Part shown: positions 37,450 through 46,727 of the stretch, piece after piece
How the letters are laid out: every line of letters begins with the position of its first letter
How positions within the stretch are numbered: the stretch's first letter is position 1
Assembly: GCA_035624455.1 (NCBI GenBank)
Contig: DASPRM010000068.1
Location: 1 to 64,000 of the forward strand
Source of the DNA: Terriglobales bacterium
GTDB taxonomy: Bacteria; Acidobacteriota; Terriglobia; Terriglobales; Acidobacteriaceae
DNA: 64,000 nucleotides
Direction of reading: 5' to 3'
The notes under the pieces: model-generated
The model's input: the letters and a program-made list of their open reading frames with translations, nothing else
Told to the model about the DNA's origin: nothing
The model's database searches: none
Position numbers and translations under genes: made by a program

Positions 37450-40281
37450 TCATTCTAAATCCCGCCAGTTCGGCCCTACTCCCAATTCCACCAGTAACGG
37501 CACTCGCAATGGATGGACATTCTCCATCTTTTCGCGGACGAGGCGGCGCATGATCTCCACCTCGTCTTCGGGCACTTCGAAGACCAGCTCGTCGTGGACC
37601 TGCAGCGTCATTCGCGATTTCAGCTTCCGTTCCCGCAACTCGGCGTCGATCTGGATCATCGCCAGCTTGATGAGGTCAGCGGCCGTGCCTTGCAGAGGCG
37701 TGTTCACCGCCGTGCGTTCGGCGAAGCCGCGCTGGTTGGCGTTCTTGCTGTTGATGTCGGGGATGGGACGGATCCGGCCAAAGAGCGTTCGCACTCTCTG
37801 ATCGCGCCGCGCTGCATCGAGCGTGCGATCGATGAACGCCCGCACCCCGTAGTATTTCTCGAAGTAGGCATCAATGAACTGCTTGGCTTCCTTGGGCTCG
37901 ATGCTGAGCTGCTGTGAGAGACCGAATGCCGATAATCCGTAGACGATGCCGAAATTCACGACCTTGGCGCGCCGGCGGTGCTCGGCGTTCACCATCAGCG
38001 GAGGGACGCCGAACACCTGCGCTGCGGTGAGCGTGTGAATGTCGTCGCCGCGGCGGAAGGCATCCACCAGCAGCTTGTCTTCCGAAAAGTGAGCCAGCAG
38101 GCGAAGCTCGATCTGCGAATAGTCCGCCGACATCAGCACGCAGCCGGGTTCAGCGATGAATGCAGCACGAATCTCGCGACCCAGTTCGGTGCGAATGGGA
38201 ATGTTCTGCAGGTTGGGATTTTTGGAAGACAGGCGTCCCGTCGCGGTGTTGGTCTGATCGAACGTAGTGTGCAACCGCTGAGTGCATTGGTTCAACAACG
38301 CAGGCAGGGCATCCACGTAGGTGGATTTCAACTTGGACAGCTGGCGATATTCGAGCACCAGCTTCGGCACTTCGTGTTGCAGAGCCAACGCTTCGAGGAC
38401 GTCCACCGCCGTAGAAATCATCTTGCCCTTGCCATATTTCACGGGCTTGGGCAGATTGAGCTGATTGAAGAGCACATCCCCGAGCTTCCGCGGAGAATTG
38501 ATGTTGAACTCCGTGCCAGCCGCGTCATAGATCTTTCGCGCGACCGCACCGATCTCGCGGTCCAGGCGCCTGGACATCTCCGCCAGCACATCGCAGTCAA
38601 TCTTGACTCCGGTTTTTTCCATGCCGGCGAGCACGGGAAGCAGAGGGAGATCGATGTCGCGATAGACCGCAGCCAGTCCAGCCTGCTCTATTTCTTTGCG
38701 CAAGGATTCGGCAAAGCGATACGTAACATCAGCTGATTCGGCCAGCGATCCTGAGAGATTAAGATTGAATTTCCGCAGCGCAATTTCCGGCAGGCGATGG
38801 CTGGAGTACGTTGGATCGAGAAGATAGGAGTAGAGCATGGGCTCATCGCGCACACCGGCAAGCGCAATCCCGCGCTGCTCCAGGGCCTGCATGGCGCTCT
38901 TGTAGTCGTGCACCGACTTGGGAATCCCGGGATCTGAGAGAATGGATTTCAACTTGGCTGCGGTGGGTGCATCATCCCAGTTGATGACCCACGCTTTGCC
39001 AGACGTTGGTGAGACGGCAATATTCCTAACCGTGGGCGGTGCCGCCATTGTGGCGGCTACCAGCAGCGGGGCTTGTTCCTCGTCGGATTCGGTCAAAGAC
39101 TCGTCCGGCGTTCCAGTCTCGCCGCCGTCCGCCGTGAAGTCTAATGCCACTGCCAGCGCAGCACCGGCAGGTAGCGCAGACAGTGCATCCGCAACTTCCT
39201 TCGGCGATTTAGCATCGCGATAGTCGGTCTGGCTCAGGTCGATACCGGAGACCAGATCTTTCAGCAGAGAAGTAAACTCCAGTTCTGTGAACAGGGCCCT
39301 CAGCTCTCCGATTTTGGGATCGGCCGAGCGCATGGGCTCGAGATCGAGCGTGATCGGTACGTTGCAATCGATCGTCGCCAGCTGCTTGCTCCACAGAATG
39401 TTCTCGCGATTCTGCAGCAACGACTCGCGATATGTTTTCCGCTCGACCTCCTGGGCACGATCCAGCGCCGCTTCGACCGTGCCAAAGCGCTGGATGAGAT
39501 CGACCGAGCCTTTATCACCAATGCCCGGAGCGCCAGGAATGTTGTCGATCGAATCTCCGCGTAGCGCCATCACGTCTATCACACGCTCCGGTGGCACGCC
39601 CAGGATTTCCTCTACCTTGGCGCGGTCGGCGATCAGGTTGTCCTTGGGCGGGTTCAGAACGAGGACTTTTTCATTGACCAGCTGCAGCATGTCTTTGTCG
39701 CTGGACACGACATAAACCGGATAAGAGAGCTCCGCAGCCTGGCATGCCAGTGTACCGATGACGTCATCGGCTTCGAAGCCCGCCACTTCGAGTATCGGAA
39801 TGCGATATGCCTCCAGTGCCCGCCGGATGTAGGGAATCTGCTGCGCCAGGTCGCCGGGCATCTCTTTGCGATTGGCCTTGTAGCCCTTGTACTCGATTTC
39901 CTGAAAGGTCTGTGTCTTCAGATCAAACTTGCGGACCGCGGTGACTGTTGCGGCCTGGGTGTCCCGAAAAGTAGGGCCGGCAGGATCGAAGATGGCCGCC
40001 AGGTACTCGGGATGGAAGTCGTCCCGAAGCTTGCGCAGCATATTGATGAACACGTAGCTGGCGCTGGTGGGAATGCCGGTCTTGGTAGACATTCCCCGCG
40101 CACGGGCCATGGCGTGGTAGGCGCGGAAGATGAACGAAAAGGCGTCAATGAGAAAGACGCGGCCTTTGGCCTCGGGGGTGAGCGCGGCTGGCGGGCTTGC
40201 ATCAAGCTTTTCGTCGGTTAGCTGCGGCACTGCGAGCGCCTGGGCCAAGCTCGAATGAACGGATTTTCTTTTTGCGGGCAA
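37450..40281 (-). CDS. polA: DNA polymerase I
   Basis: Pol I fills gaps and removes primers. The 943-residue product has a 5'-3' exonuclease domain at about 20-330 (VFLIDAFSFIFRAYHAMARA, VSSDKDMLQLV, MALRGDSIDNIPGAPGIGDK), a 3'-5' exonuclease-like domain, and the polymerase with motif A (MSADYSQIELRLLAHFSED), motif B (RRRAKVVNFGIVYGLSAFG) and motif C (QVHDELVFEVPE). Key proofreading residues look lost: the usual DxE is DFT, and Asp424 of the E. coli enzyme aligns with Ala in KSVHDYKSAM. So a polymerase lacking proofreading is likely. It converges on glmM. Confidence 0.97.
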   Translation of the reverse strand: MPAKRKSVHSSLAQALAVPQLTDEKLDASPPAALTPEAKGRVFLIDAFSFIFRAYHAMARARGMSTKTGIPTSASYVFINMLRKLRDDFHPEYLAAIFDPAGPTFRDTQAATVTAVRKFDLKTQTFQEIEYKGYKANRKEMPGDLAQQIPYIRRALEAYRIPILEVAGFEADDVIGTLACQAAELSYPVYVVSSDKDMLQLVNEKVLVLNPPKDNLIADRAKVEEILGVPPERVIDVMALRGDSIDNIPGAPGIGDKGSVDLIQRFGTVEAALDRAQEVERKTYRESLLQNRENILWSKQLATIDCNVPITLDLEPMRSADPKIGELRALFTELEFTSLLKDLVSGIDLSQTDYRDAKSPKEVADALSALPAGAALAVALDFTADGGETGTPDESLTESDEEQAPLLVAATMAAPPTVRNIAVSPTSGKAWVINWDDAPTAAKLKSILSDPGIPKSVHDYKSAMQALEQRGIALAGVRDEPMLYSYLLDPTYSSHRLPEIALRKFNLNLSGSLAESADVTYRFAESLRKEIEQAGLAAVYRDIDLPLLPVLAGMEKTGVKIDCDVLAEMSRRLDREIGAVARKIYDAAGTEFNINSPRKLGDVLFNQLNLPKPVKYGKGKMISTAVDVLEALALQHEVPKLVLEYRQLSKLKSTYVDALPALLNQCTQRLHTTFDQTNTATGRLSSKNPNLQNIPIRTELGREIRAAFIAEPGCVLMSADYSQIELRLLAHFSEDKLLVDAFRRGDDIHTLTAAQVFGVPPLMVNAEHRRRAKVVNFGIVYGLSAFGLSQQLSIEPKEAKQFIDAYFEKYYGVRAFIDRTLDAARRDQRVRTLFGRIRPIPDINSKNANQRGFAERTAVNTPLQGTAADLIKLAMIQIDAELRERKLKSRMTLQVHDELVFEVPEDEVEIMRRLVREKMENVHPLRVPLLVELGVGPNWRDLE

Positions 40282-40347
40282 CTAATCAAGTTTAGCAGGG
40301 GGTGAGAGGTAGAAAGGCCGGGCCAAGAGTGTCCGCGTCATATATGG

Positions 40348-40578
40348 TTATTTGCGGAACTCCGAGCGAGTCGCGCGGCGTTTCAGGATCAGCTCGATCA
40401 CTCCGTAGACGACCACGCAAACCCAAAAATCGATGACCAAGCCGAGGTCGATACGAGGCACTCCCAGAGACACGCCATGGCGGGCGGCAGGCGGGAGTAC
40501 CGGCATAAGAATGAGGAAATAGATGGCATTCCCGATCAGGACCGCGGCCAGCGACTTATAGAAATTACGGAAAACCAT
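40348..40578 (-). CDS. Small membrane protein of unknown function
   Basis: A 76-residue product with two hydrophobic segments (SLAAVLIGNAIYFLILMPVLP and GLVIDFWVCVVVYGVIEL), a short loop GVSLGVPRIDLGL and a basic tail RRATRSEFRK. No named family recognised. The frame starts at 40617, but the ATG at 40576-40578 with AGAGAG-type sequence upstream is preferred. It lies between divergent polA and recG, possibly in its own transcript. Confidence 0.55.
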   Translation of the reverse strand: MVFRNFYKSLAAVLIGNAIYFLILMPVLPPAARHGVSLGVPRIDLGLVIDFWVCVVVYGVIELILKRRATRSEFRK

Positions 40579-40718
40579 CCACTCTCTTTGACACCGCAGC
40601 CGCCTTCCGGGCTGCACAGAATGGCGAAAGAAACTCTGGGCAGTTCCCAGTTACGAACAGCGGGCTTCCGAGCCTCATCCACGCGAAAGCTCCGGCAACC
40701 CTGCTAACATCGCAGACA

Positions 40719-42905
40719 ATGCTGGAGTTAGACAGCCAGGTGCAGTACGTAAAAGGCGTCGGCCCGGCGCGTGCGGTGGCGCTCGCCGCCAAGGGTATCA
40801 CCACTGTCGAAGATCTGCTCTATTACCTGCCGTTTCGCTACGAGGACCGCTCCAACCCGCGCCGAATTGCCGACTTGCGCCCCGGGGAGATGGCAACCCT
40901 GGTTGCCGAAGTCCGCACTTCGGCGCTGTTTCGCACCCGGCGCATGCCCATCTTTGAGATGACGGTAGGCGAGTTGGGGGATCATCGGCCTCCCGAGTTT
41001 GGCAAATCGCCTCCCGCCACTATCAAGTGCATGTGGTTTAACGCGACCTATCTCAAAGATCGCTTCAAGCCGGGGCAGGTCCTTGCCCTCTACGGCAAAG
41101 TGGAGGAAGACAAGCGGCATCCTGGACGTCTGCAACTGATGCAGCCGCAGATCGAAGTGCTGAGCGAGGACCCCGAAGAGAACGAAGAAGCGCTGCCCGA
41201 ATCCCTAGAGATCGGCCGCATCGTGCCCATCTACGAAGGCATGGGGAAGGGGATGCTGACCTCGCGGGGTTTGCGGCGCGTGATTCGCAGTGCTCTGGAA
41301 AGCGTGAATCCTGAGCTGCCTGAAACTATTCCTGAGCCGGTCCGTAAGCGCATGGGGCTAATTCCCCGCATGCAGGCGTTCTGGCGCGCGCACTGGCCCG
41401 AGCCGGATGAACCCCTGCGCAATTTGCAGGCTTCGCGCAGTGCAGCGCATATCCGCCTCATCTTCGAAGAGCTCTTTTTCCTGCAACTCGGGCTGGAACT
41501 TAAGCGCCGCAGTCTCCGGGAACGCCCCGGGATCTCGTTCCGCCTCGACGAATCCATCCGTGAGGCTCTCAAGCGAATCTTGCCTTTCAAGCCCACCGCC
41601 GCACAAAAGAAGGTCCTGGGAGAAATTGCCGCCGACATGCGCCAGGCGATCCCGATGCGACGGTTGCTGCAGGGCGACGTAGGATCGGGGAAAACCATCG
41701 TTGCGTTCCAAGCGGCCATCATTGCCATCGAAAATGGCTACCAGGTCGCACTGATGGCGCCCACGGAAATCCTGGCTACGCAGCATTACTTTTCTGCCCG
41801 CAGCATCCTCGAAAAAGCGGGGTACCGGATCGTGCTGCTCACCGGATCGCTCGAACAGGACCGCAAACGCGACATCCGCCGCCACCTCGCCCAGGGCAAT
41901 GCTCAGCTGGTCATCGGGACACACGCCTTGATCGAGGAGAAAGTCGAATTCGCCCGCCCGGGGCTGATCATCGTGGACGAGCAGCACCGATTCGGCGTGA
42001 TGCAGCGCCTGAAAATAATGAAAAAGAGCAGAGATGACGCCGAGAATACTCCGGAACCAGACGTTCTCGTCATGACCGCCACTCCGATTCCCCGAACACT
42101 GGCTCTCACCATTTATGGCGAACTCGACGTGAGCATCATCGACGAGTTGCCACCGGGCCGCACGCCGACCATTACCCGCCGCGTAGCAGACACGCGCTCG
42201 GATGAGGTCTTCGACTTCGTCCGCAAGCAGGTTGCAGCCGGTCACCAGGCGTATGTGGTCTATCCGGTGATCGAGGAAGGCGCAATGGAAGGGGAATTGA
42301 AAGCCGCGATCCAGATGTATGACGAGCTGCGCAAACACATACTTCCCGATCTGCGAATCGGCCTGCTGCACGGGCGCATGGAGGCCGACGAAAAAGATTC
42401 CGTCATGCGGCGCTTTCAGAGGCGCGAGCTGGACATCCTGGTATCAACCACAGTGATTGAAGTCGGGGTGGACGTTCCCAATGCCACCGTGATGGTGATC
42501 GAGCATGCCGAGCGCTTCGGGCTCTCGCAACTTCATCAGCTGCGCGGACGCATAGGGCGCGGCGCTGCCAAGTCTTATTGCATACTGATGACCGGCAGCA
42601 AGATTTCCGAGGAGGGCGAGCAACGTTTGGCTACCATGGTCCGCACCCAGGATGGCTTCGAGATCGCCGAGACGGACCTGCAACTGCGTGGGCCCGGAGA
42701 ATTCTTCGGAACCAGGCAATCCGGGATTCCCAGCTTTCGAGTCGCCAACCTGGTGCGCGATAGGGAGCTTATGGAGGCCGCGAGACGCGAAGCGGCGTTC
42801 GTCCTCAGCGGCAGCGCGGAGGTGCCTCAGTCGGAGGTCAGCCGCGCCCTGGTGCACCTGCGGGCCAGTTGGCAAAGGCGCTACGGCCTGGTGGAGGTAG
42901 GGTGA
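40719..42905 (+). CDS. recG: ATP-dependent DNA helicase RecG
   Basis: RecG remodels replication forks and branched DNA. The 728-residue product has a wedge/OB domain (LDSQVQYVKGVGPARAVAL, LYYLPFRYEDRS), then the superfamily 2 helicase with Walker A LLQGDVGSGKTIVAFQ near residue 320, DEQH box LIIVDEQHRFGVMQR, MTATPIPRTLALTIYG, QAYVVYPVIEE, HGRMEADEKD, STTVIEVGVDVPNAT and QLRGRIGRG. Length is typical. It is divergent from the small membrane protein, and the STAS gene follows 126 bases downstream. Confidence 0.97.
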   Translation: MLELDSQVQYVKGVGPARAVALAAKGITTVEDLLYYLPFRYEDRSNPRRIADLRPGEMATLVAEVRTSALFRTRRMPIFEMTVGELGDHRPPEFGKSPPATIKCMWFNATYLKDRFKPGQVLALYGKVEEDKRHPGRLQLMQPQIEVLSEDPEENEEALPESLEIGRIVPIYEGMGKGMLTSRGLRRVIRSALESVNPELPETIPEPVRKRMGLIPRMQAFWRAHWPEPDEPLRNLQASRSAAHIRLIFEELFFLQLGLELKRRSLRERPGISFRLDESIREALKRILPFKPTAAQKKVLGEIAADMRQAIPMRRLLQGDVGSGKTIVAFQAAIIAIENGYQVALMAPTEILATQHYFSARSILEKAGYRIVLLTGSLEQDRKRDIRRHLAQGNAQLVIGTHALIEEKVEFARPGLIIVDEQHRFGVMQRLKIMKKSRDDAENTPEPDVLVMTATPIPRTLALTIYGELDVSIIDELPPGRTPTITRRVADTRSDEVFDFVRKQVAAGHQAYVVYPVIEEGAMEGELKAAIQMYDELRKHILPDLRIGLLHGRMEADEKDSVMRRFQRRELDILVSTTVIEVGVDVPNATVMVIEHAERFGLSQLHQLRGRIGRGAAKSYCILMTGSKISEEGEQRLATMVRTQDGFEIAETDLQLRGPGEFFGTRQSGIPSFRVANLVRDRELMEAARREAAFVLSGSAEVPQSEVSRALVHLRASWQRRYGLVEVG

Positions 42906-43031
42906 AATCGCAGAATTCTTGACACGATTCGAGAAACACCAGAACATTAGCCGTGCAGCAGCGCAGCCTGCGTGTCTTCAAGGACACACAGTGAGCTTAT
43001 TCGGCACTCCCGCTCAAGGAGGTCTTCCATT

Positions 43032-43388
43032 ATGGCTGTGAATCCGGTCGCTCCCACTCCCGAATTGCAGCTCGACACTGAAGAGACCCAGGCAGAAACG
43101 ATTATCCACTGCAGTGGCAGAGTTACCTCATCCACCTCGCCGCTACTGCAGGCCACGGTTAAGAAAGTGATTCCCGAGAAGAAGACCATCGTTCTAGACC
43201 TGTCGAAGGTAAGCTATCTGGACAGTTCTGGTATCGGTGCGCTGGTCAGCGTATGGGTTTCGGCGAAGAGGAACGGGTGCGAGCTGAAGCTGGTCAGCCT
43301 GAGCGATCGCGTGAAGGAACTGCTTCACCTGACCAATTTGGACAAGCTGCTTGCCACATCAAGATTTCCTGATAAGCCGAGTTTTTAG
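43032..43388 (+). CDS. STAS domain anti-sigma factor antagonist
   Basis: A 118-residue single-domain STAS protein of the SpoIIAA/RsbV type. The core is VLDLSKVSYLDSSGIGALVSVWV, with the phosphorylatable serine in DSSG at about residues 65-66. Such proteins sequester an anti-sigma kinase when unphosphorylated. The start ATG at 43032 has AAGGAGG at 43016-43022. The frame extends upstream to 42972, but the strong ribosome-binding site fixes the shorter start. No RsbW-like kinase or sigma gene is adjacent, so its partner is elsewhere. Confidence 0.9.
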   Translation: MAVNPVAPTPELQLDTEETQAETIIHCSGRVTSSTSPLLQATVKKVIPEKKTIVLDLSKVSYLDSSGIGALVSVWVSAKRNGCELKLVSLSDRVKELLHLTNLDKLLATSRFPDKPSF

Positions 43389-43661
43389 CCGGGAAACCTC
43401 CAGCACGTTCACGCGCGGCTTCGGTCGGTCGCGTACTCCGGGGTTGTCTGAAAATTCCGGTTGTGTGCCAGCGTTCAGCGTGCTGCTCGATGATTGATCG
43501 TCGTCGTGGTGTTCAGGCTTCACTAGTCGATTCAGGACTTTGATTCCCTTCATCAATATTTCTAATTTAGCCGCCCAGCGAGCTCCGAATACAATCCGGC
43601 AGTTCAAACGATCTTCTGTCGCCAAGGCGCAGAGCTCGGTATCTTTCACTCGGAGGGGACG

Positions 43662-44102
43662 ATGGAAATCAGCGCCGCAACAGAAAAGCTGCTCGCCGCC
43701 AAGAAAGCCAAAGGACTGAGTTTCGGCGAACTCGGCAAAGTTATTGGGCACGACGAAGTATGGGTAGCTGCTCTGTTGTACGGACAAGCCAAGGCCAGTG
43801 AGGAAGAAGCCAAGAAACTGGGCTTAGCCCTCGGCGTTTCAGCCGAACTCGCTGAGCCTCTTATGGAATTTCCCAGCAAGGGCTTGGGCCCGGTGGTGCC
43901 AACTGACCCCCTGATCTATCGCTTCTATGAAATTATGCAGGTGTACGGAATGCCCATCAAGGCTGTGATCCATGAGAAGTTTGGCGACGGCATCATGAGC
44001 GCCATCGATTTCAGCATGCACGTCGAAAAGGAAGCCGACCCCAAGGGCGATCGCGTAAAGATCACGATGTCAGGAAAATTTCTCCCGTATAAGAAGTTCT
44101 AG
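43662..44102 (+). CDS. cynS: Cyanate hydratase (cyanase)
   Basis: Cyanase converts cyanate and bicarbonate to ammonia and carbon dioxide. The 146-residue product has the N-terminal helix-turn-helix-like region and the catalytic residues Arg87 and Glu90 ([14 protein letters not shown]) and Ser113 ([10 protein letters not shown]). These correspond to the E. coli Arg96, Glu99 and Ser122, all offset by nine. The ATG has GGAGGGG just upstream. No cynT carbonic anhydrase or cynX transporter is near, so it appears as a stand-alone detoxification or nitrogen-scavenging gene. Confidence 0.94.
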   Translation: MEISAATEKLLAAKKAKGLSFGELGKVIGHDEVWVAALLYGQAKASEEEAKKLGLALGVSAELAEPLMEFPSKGLGPVVPTDPLIYRFYEIMQVYGMPIKAVIHEKFGDGIMSAIDFSMHVEKEADPKGDRVKITMSGKFLPYKKF

Positions 44103-44150
44103 GGATGCGAGCTAAAATAAGTTGTCATCCGTTTCCATGCGGAGATCGAT

Positions 44151-44342
44151 ATGTGCAGCAACTTCGGCTTCAACCACCATCCCGGGAGACCCCCGGCGGC
44201 ACTGGAATCGAGCTGGTATTCCTTCTTAGTGCGATTGCTGGCTCGTCTCCGGAGAAGGCTCCAAAAGCAGGCGGCACTGCCTCTGCAGGCGGACGATTCC
44301 GCGAAAGATAAAGAGGCCGACGAGTTCTGCATTCACCGCTGA
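44151..44342 (+). CDS. Possible small basic protein
   Basis: A 63-residue open frame starting ATG at 44151 with GGAG six bases upstream. The product is Arg-rich (LLARLRRRLQKQAAL) with a charged C-terminal tail and has no family I recognise. It occupies most of the gap between cynS and the penicillin-binding protein gene on the other strand. Its small size means chance cannot be excluded. Confidence 0.3.
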   Translation: MCSNFGFNHHPGRPPAALESSWYSFLVRLLARLRRRLQKQAALPLQADDSAKDKEADEFCIHR

Positions 44343-44363
44343 TAGACGATTGCAGCCAGCAGG

Positions 44364-46604
44364 CTAGTGAGTCTCCCCGTCCCCAGGATGGAAATCGGGA
44401 GTGTCCAGTTGCTGGGCCACAGATTTGGAAGGCAATACCGGAGGTTCGGGAAACTGCTCCTGATCTTTTCCTTTCAGTGCCACCTTCATGAAATCGACCC
44501 AGATGGGCAGAGCCGCCTGGGCGCCGGTTTCCTTATTCCCCAGTGACTTTTTCTCATCGAAACCCACCCAAACGCCGCAGGTCATCGAAGGAGAAAAGCC
44601 GATAAACCAGGCGTCGGTGAAGTCGTTCGTCGTGCCGGTCTTGCCTGCCAGTGGATGATTCAGTTTGCTGGCAGAGTAGGCGGTGCCGTGGAGCACCACT
44701 TCGCGCAACATTGCAGTCATGATGCGTGCCGTACGCGAGCTGACCACATCGTGCACTTCCGGATAGTCCTCCTCCAGAACATGGGCGCCGTAATCCTCAA
44801 CTTTCCGGATATATCGTGGAACGACGCGAACGCCGTCGCCGGGAAAAGTCGTAAACGCGCTGGTCTGCTCCATCAGGGTAAGGTCCGCGGAGCCCAGCGC
44901 CACTGGCAGATACGGAGGAATAGGCGAGGTTACGCCAAATTTCCGCGCGTATTCGATCACGTTCTTAATTCCCACACGATCGGCGATCTTTACCGCTGGA
45001 ATGTTGCGTGATTGCGCCAATGCCCGGCGCAAGGTGATGGTGCCTTCGAACTTCCCGTCGTAGTTGTGAGGCACCCACGGTCCGGAAAGAGTGTCAAAGC
45101 TCACCGGGGAATCCACGACGGTGTCGTCGGGAGTCATTCCATCCTCGTCGATGGCTGCGGTGTATACATACGGCTTAAAAGACGATCCAACCTGCCGCTG
45201 CGCCTGGGTAGCACGATTGAACTTGGAGAGGTCGAAGTCGCGGCCGCCGACCATGGCCTTGATGTCCCCGTTTACGTTATCGATCGCCAACAACGCCCCC
45301 TGAGTTCCGGAATCCTGCTCGAGCGTGACCTGCGCGCTATTGTCGGGTGAGATAGCCGTCACTCTTACGTAGACCACGTCGCCGTTGGCCAGGATCTCGT
45401 CAACTCGCTTGTGGTGGGTCCAGGCGATCAGCGCGGGGGTAATCTCGCTGGTGTATTTTCCCAGTTTCACTTCCGCCCGAGCCGGCGAGATCGAAGTCAC
45501 CAGCGCGTGCACGTAGGATCCGGCCTGAATGGGCTTGCTCCAATCAGGGTGATCGAATTTGTTCAGCTCGGTCCCTTCGGCAATTGCGTTTTCCAGCTTG
45601 CCTTTCCAGCCATGGCGGCGCTCGTAGGCGGCCAAACCGTCCAACACTGCCTGATTGGCGGTGGCCTGCAGCTCGGAGCTGAGGGAGGTATAGACGCGCA
45701 GGCCACCCTGGTGAACTTCATCACTGCCGTATTTCTTTTCCAGATAACGGCGGATTTCTTCGACAAAATAAGGCGCCAGATAATTCGGATCTGCCTGGAG
45801 ATGCAGCCGCAGAGGAGAGTTCTTGGCGCGTGCGGCTTCCGAAGCGGTGATCTTTCCATCCTCCAGCATGGAGTTGATTACCAGGTTGCGCCGGCGCAAG
45901 GCGCGGTCCGGATTGTTGATGGGCGAGTATGCATTCGGCGCCTTGGGCAGACCTGCCAACAGAGCGGCCTCTTCCAGCGTGAGATCTCGCGCCCGCTTAC
46001 TGAAGTAATACTGGGCTCCCGCTTCGAATCCATACACGCCATGCCCAAGAAAAATCTGATTGGCGTAGAGCGTGAAGATTTGCGGCTTGGTAAAACGCCG
46101 TTCAATCTGGATGGAGAGCAATACCTCCTGCACCTTGCGGTTGAAGGTGCGCTCAGGGGACAAGAACAAGTTTCGAGCCAGCTGCATGGTTAAGGTCGAA
46201 GCGCCTTGTGCGCGCGTGCCCGACGTCAGGTCACGATAGGCAGCGCCAATGCCGCGCCACAGATTGATTCCCCAGTGCTTTTCGAAATCCTTGTCTTCGA
46301 TGGAGATGATGGCGTCGCGCAGGAGCTTGGGGAAATCATCGTAGGAGACCACGATGCGGCGCTGCAGCGCAAACGAACCAATCACCTTGCCCTGATCATC
46401 GTAGAGTTCCGTGACCGAGCTGGGGCGATAGTGCTCCAGTTCACCAATCTCGGGCAGATCGGTGGAGTAGACCAGCAGCAGCCCGCCCAGTGCGCCGACC
46501 ATGGCGGAGGCCAGCACCAGAAGGCCAAAGATCATCCACCGGACAAGCCGTTTTCGCCGGGGCTGGTGAGCCGCAAGCTCTTCAACCGGTGTCTTGGTCG
46601 CCAT
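44364..46604 (-). CDS. Class A penicillin-binding protein (PBP1A-like)
   Basis: A bifunctional peptidoglycan synthase. The 746-residue product has an N-terminal membrane anchor (residues about 23-47), a GT51 transglycosylase domain with EDKDFEKHWGIN, QGASTLTMQLARNLFL, RKVQEVLLSIQIE and IFLGHGVYGFEAGA, and a transpeptidase with SSFK near residue 471 (QVGSSFKPYVY), SRN (ALAQSRNIPAVK) and KTGT near 652 (LAGKTGTTNDFTDAWF). A Gly/Asp-poor C-terminal tail follows. The S41-family gene lies 123 bases upstream on the same strand, so the two may be co-transcribed. Confidence 0.95.
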   Translation of the reverse strand: MATKTPVEELAAHQPRRKRLVRWMIFGLLVLASAMVGALGGLLLVYSTDLPEIGELEHYRPSSVTELYDDQGKVIGSFALQRRIVVSYDDFPKLLRDAIISIEDKDFEKHWGINLWRGIGAAYRDLTSGTRAQGASTLTMQLARNLFLSPERTFNRKVQEVLLSIQIERRFTKPQIFTLYANQIFLGHGVYGFEAGAQYYFSKRARDLTLEEAALLAGLPKAPNAYSPINNPDRALRRRNLVINSMLEDGKITASEAARAKNSPLRLHLQADPNYLAPYFVEEIRRYLEKKYGSDEVHQGGLRVYTSLSSELQATANQAVLDGLAAYERRHGWKGKLENAIAEGTELNKFDHPDWSKPIQAGSYVHALVTSISPARAEVKLGKYTSEITPALIAWTHHKRVDEILANGDVVYVRVTAISPDNSAQVTLEQDSGTQGALLAIDNVNGDIKAMVGGRDFDLSKFNRATQAQRQVGSSFKPYVYTAAIDEDGMTPDDTVVDSPVSFDTLSGPWVPHNYDGKFEGTITLRRALAQSRNIPAVKIADRVGIKNVIEYARKFGVTSPIPPYLPVALGSADLTLMEQTSAFTTFPGDGVRVVPRYIRKVEDYGAHVLEEDYPEVHDVVSSRTARIMTAMLREVVLHGTAYSASKLNHPLAGKTGTTNDFTDAWFIGFSPSMTCGVWVGFDEKKSLGNKETGAQAALPIWVDFMKVALKGKDQEQFPEPPVLPSKSVAQQLDTPDFHPGDGETH

Positions 46605-46727
46605 AGCTCTCGTTGAGGCTCAGAATAGCACGTTCAGATGACGGCATTCGGGATTAGCAGCGAGGGTCCGATAAAGCAAAATGGCGGGCTCAAGCGGCCC
46701 GCCATTAGCTCAAGATGTGCACAAACG

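Noticed and set aside
40316-40340. Fragment resembling one arm of the first repeat family
   Set aside because: Only one arm is visible, no hairpin; too short to call.
43359-43787. Minus-strand 142-residue frame across the start of cynS
   Set aside because: Lies over cynS, which has full motif support; product has no family.
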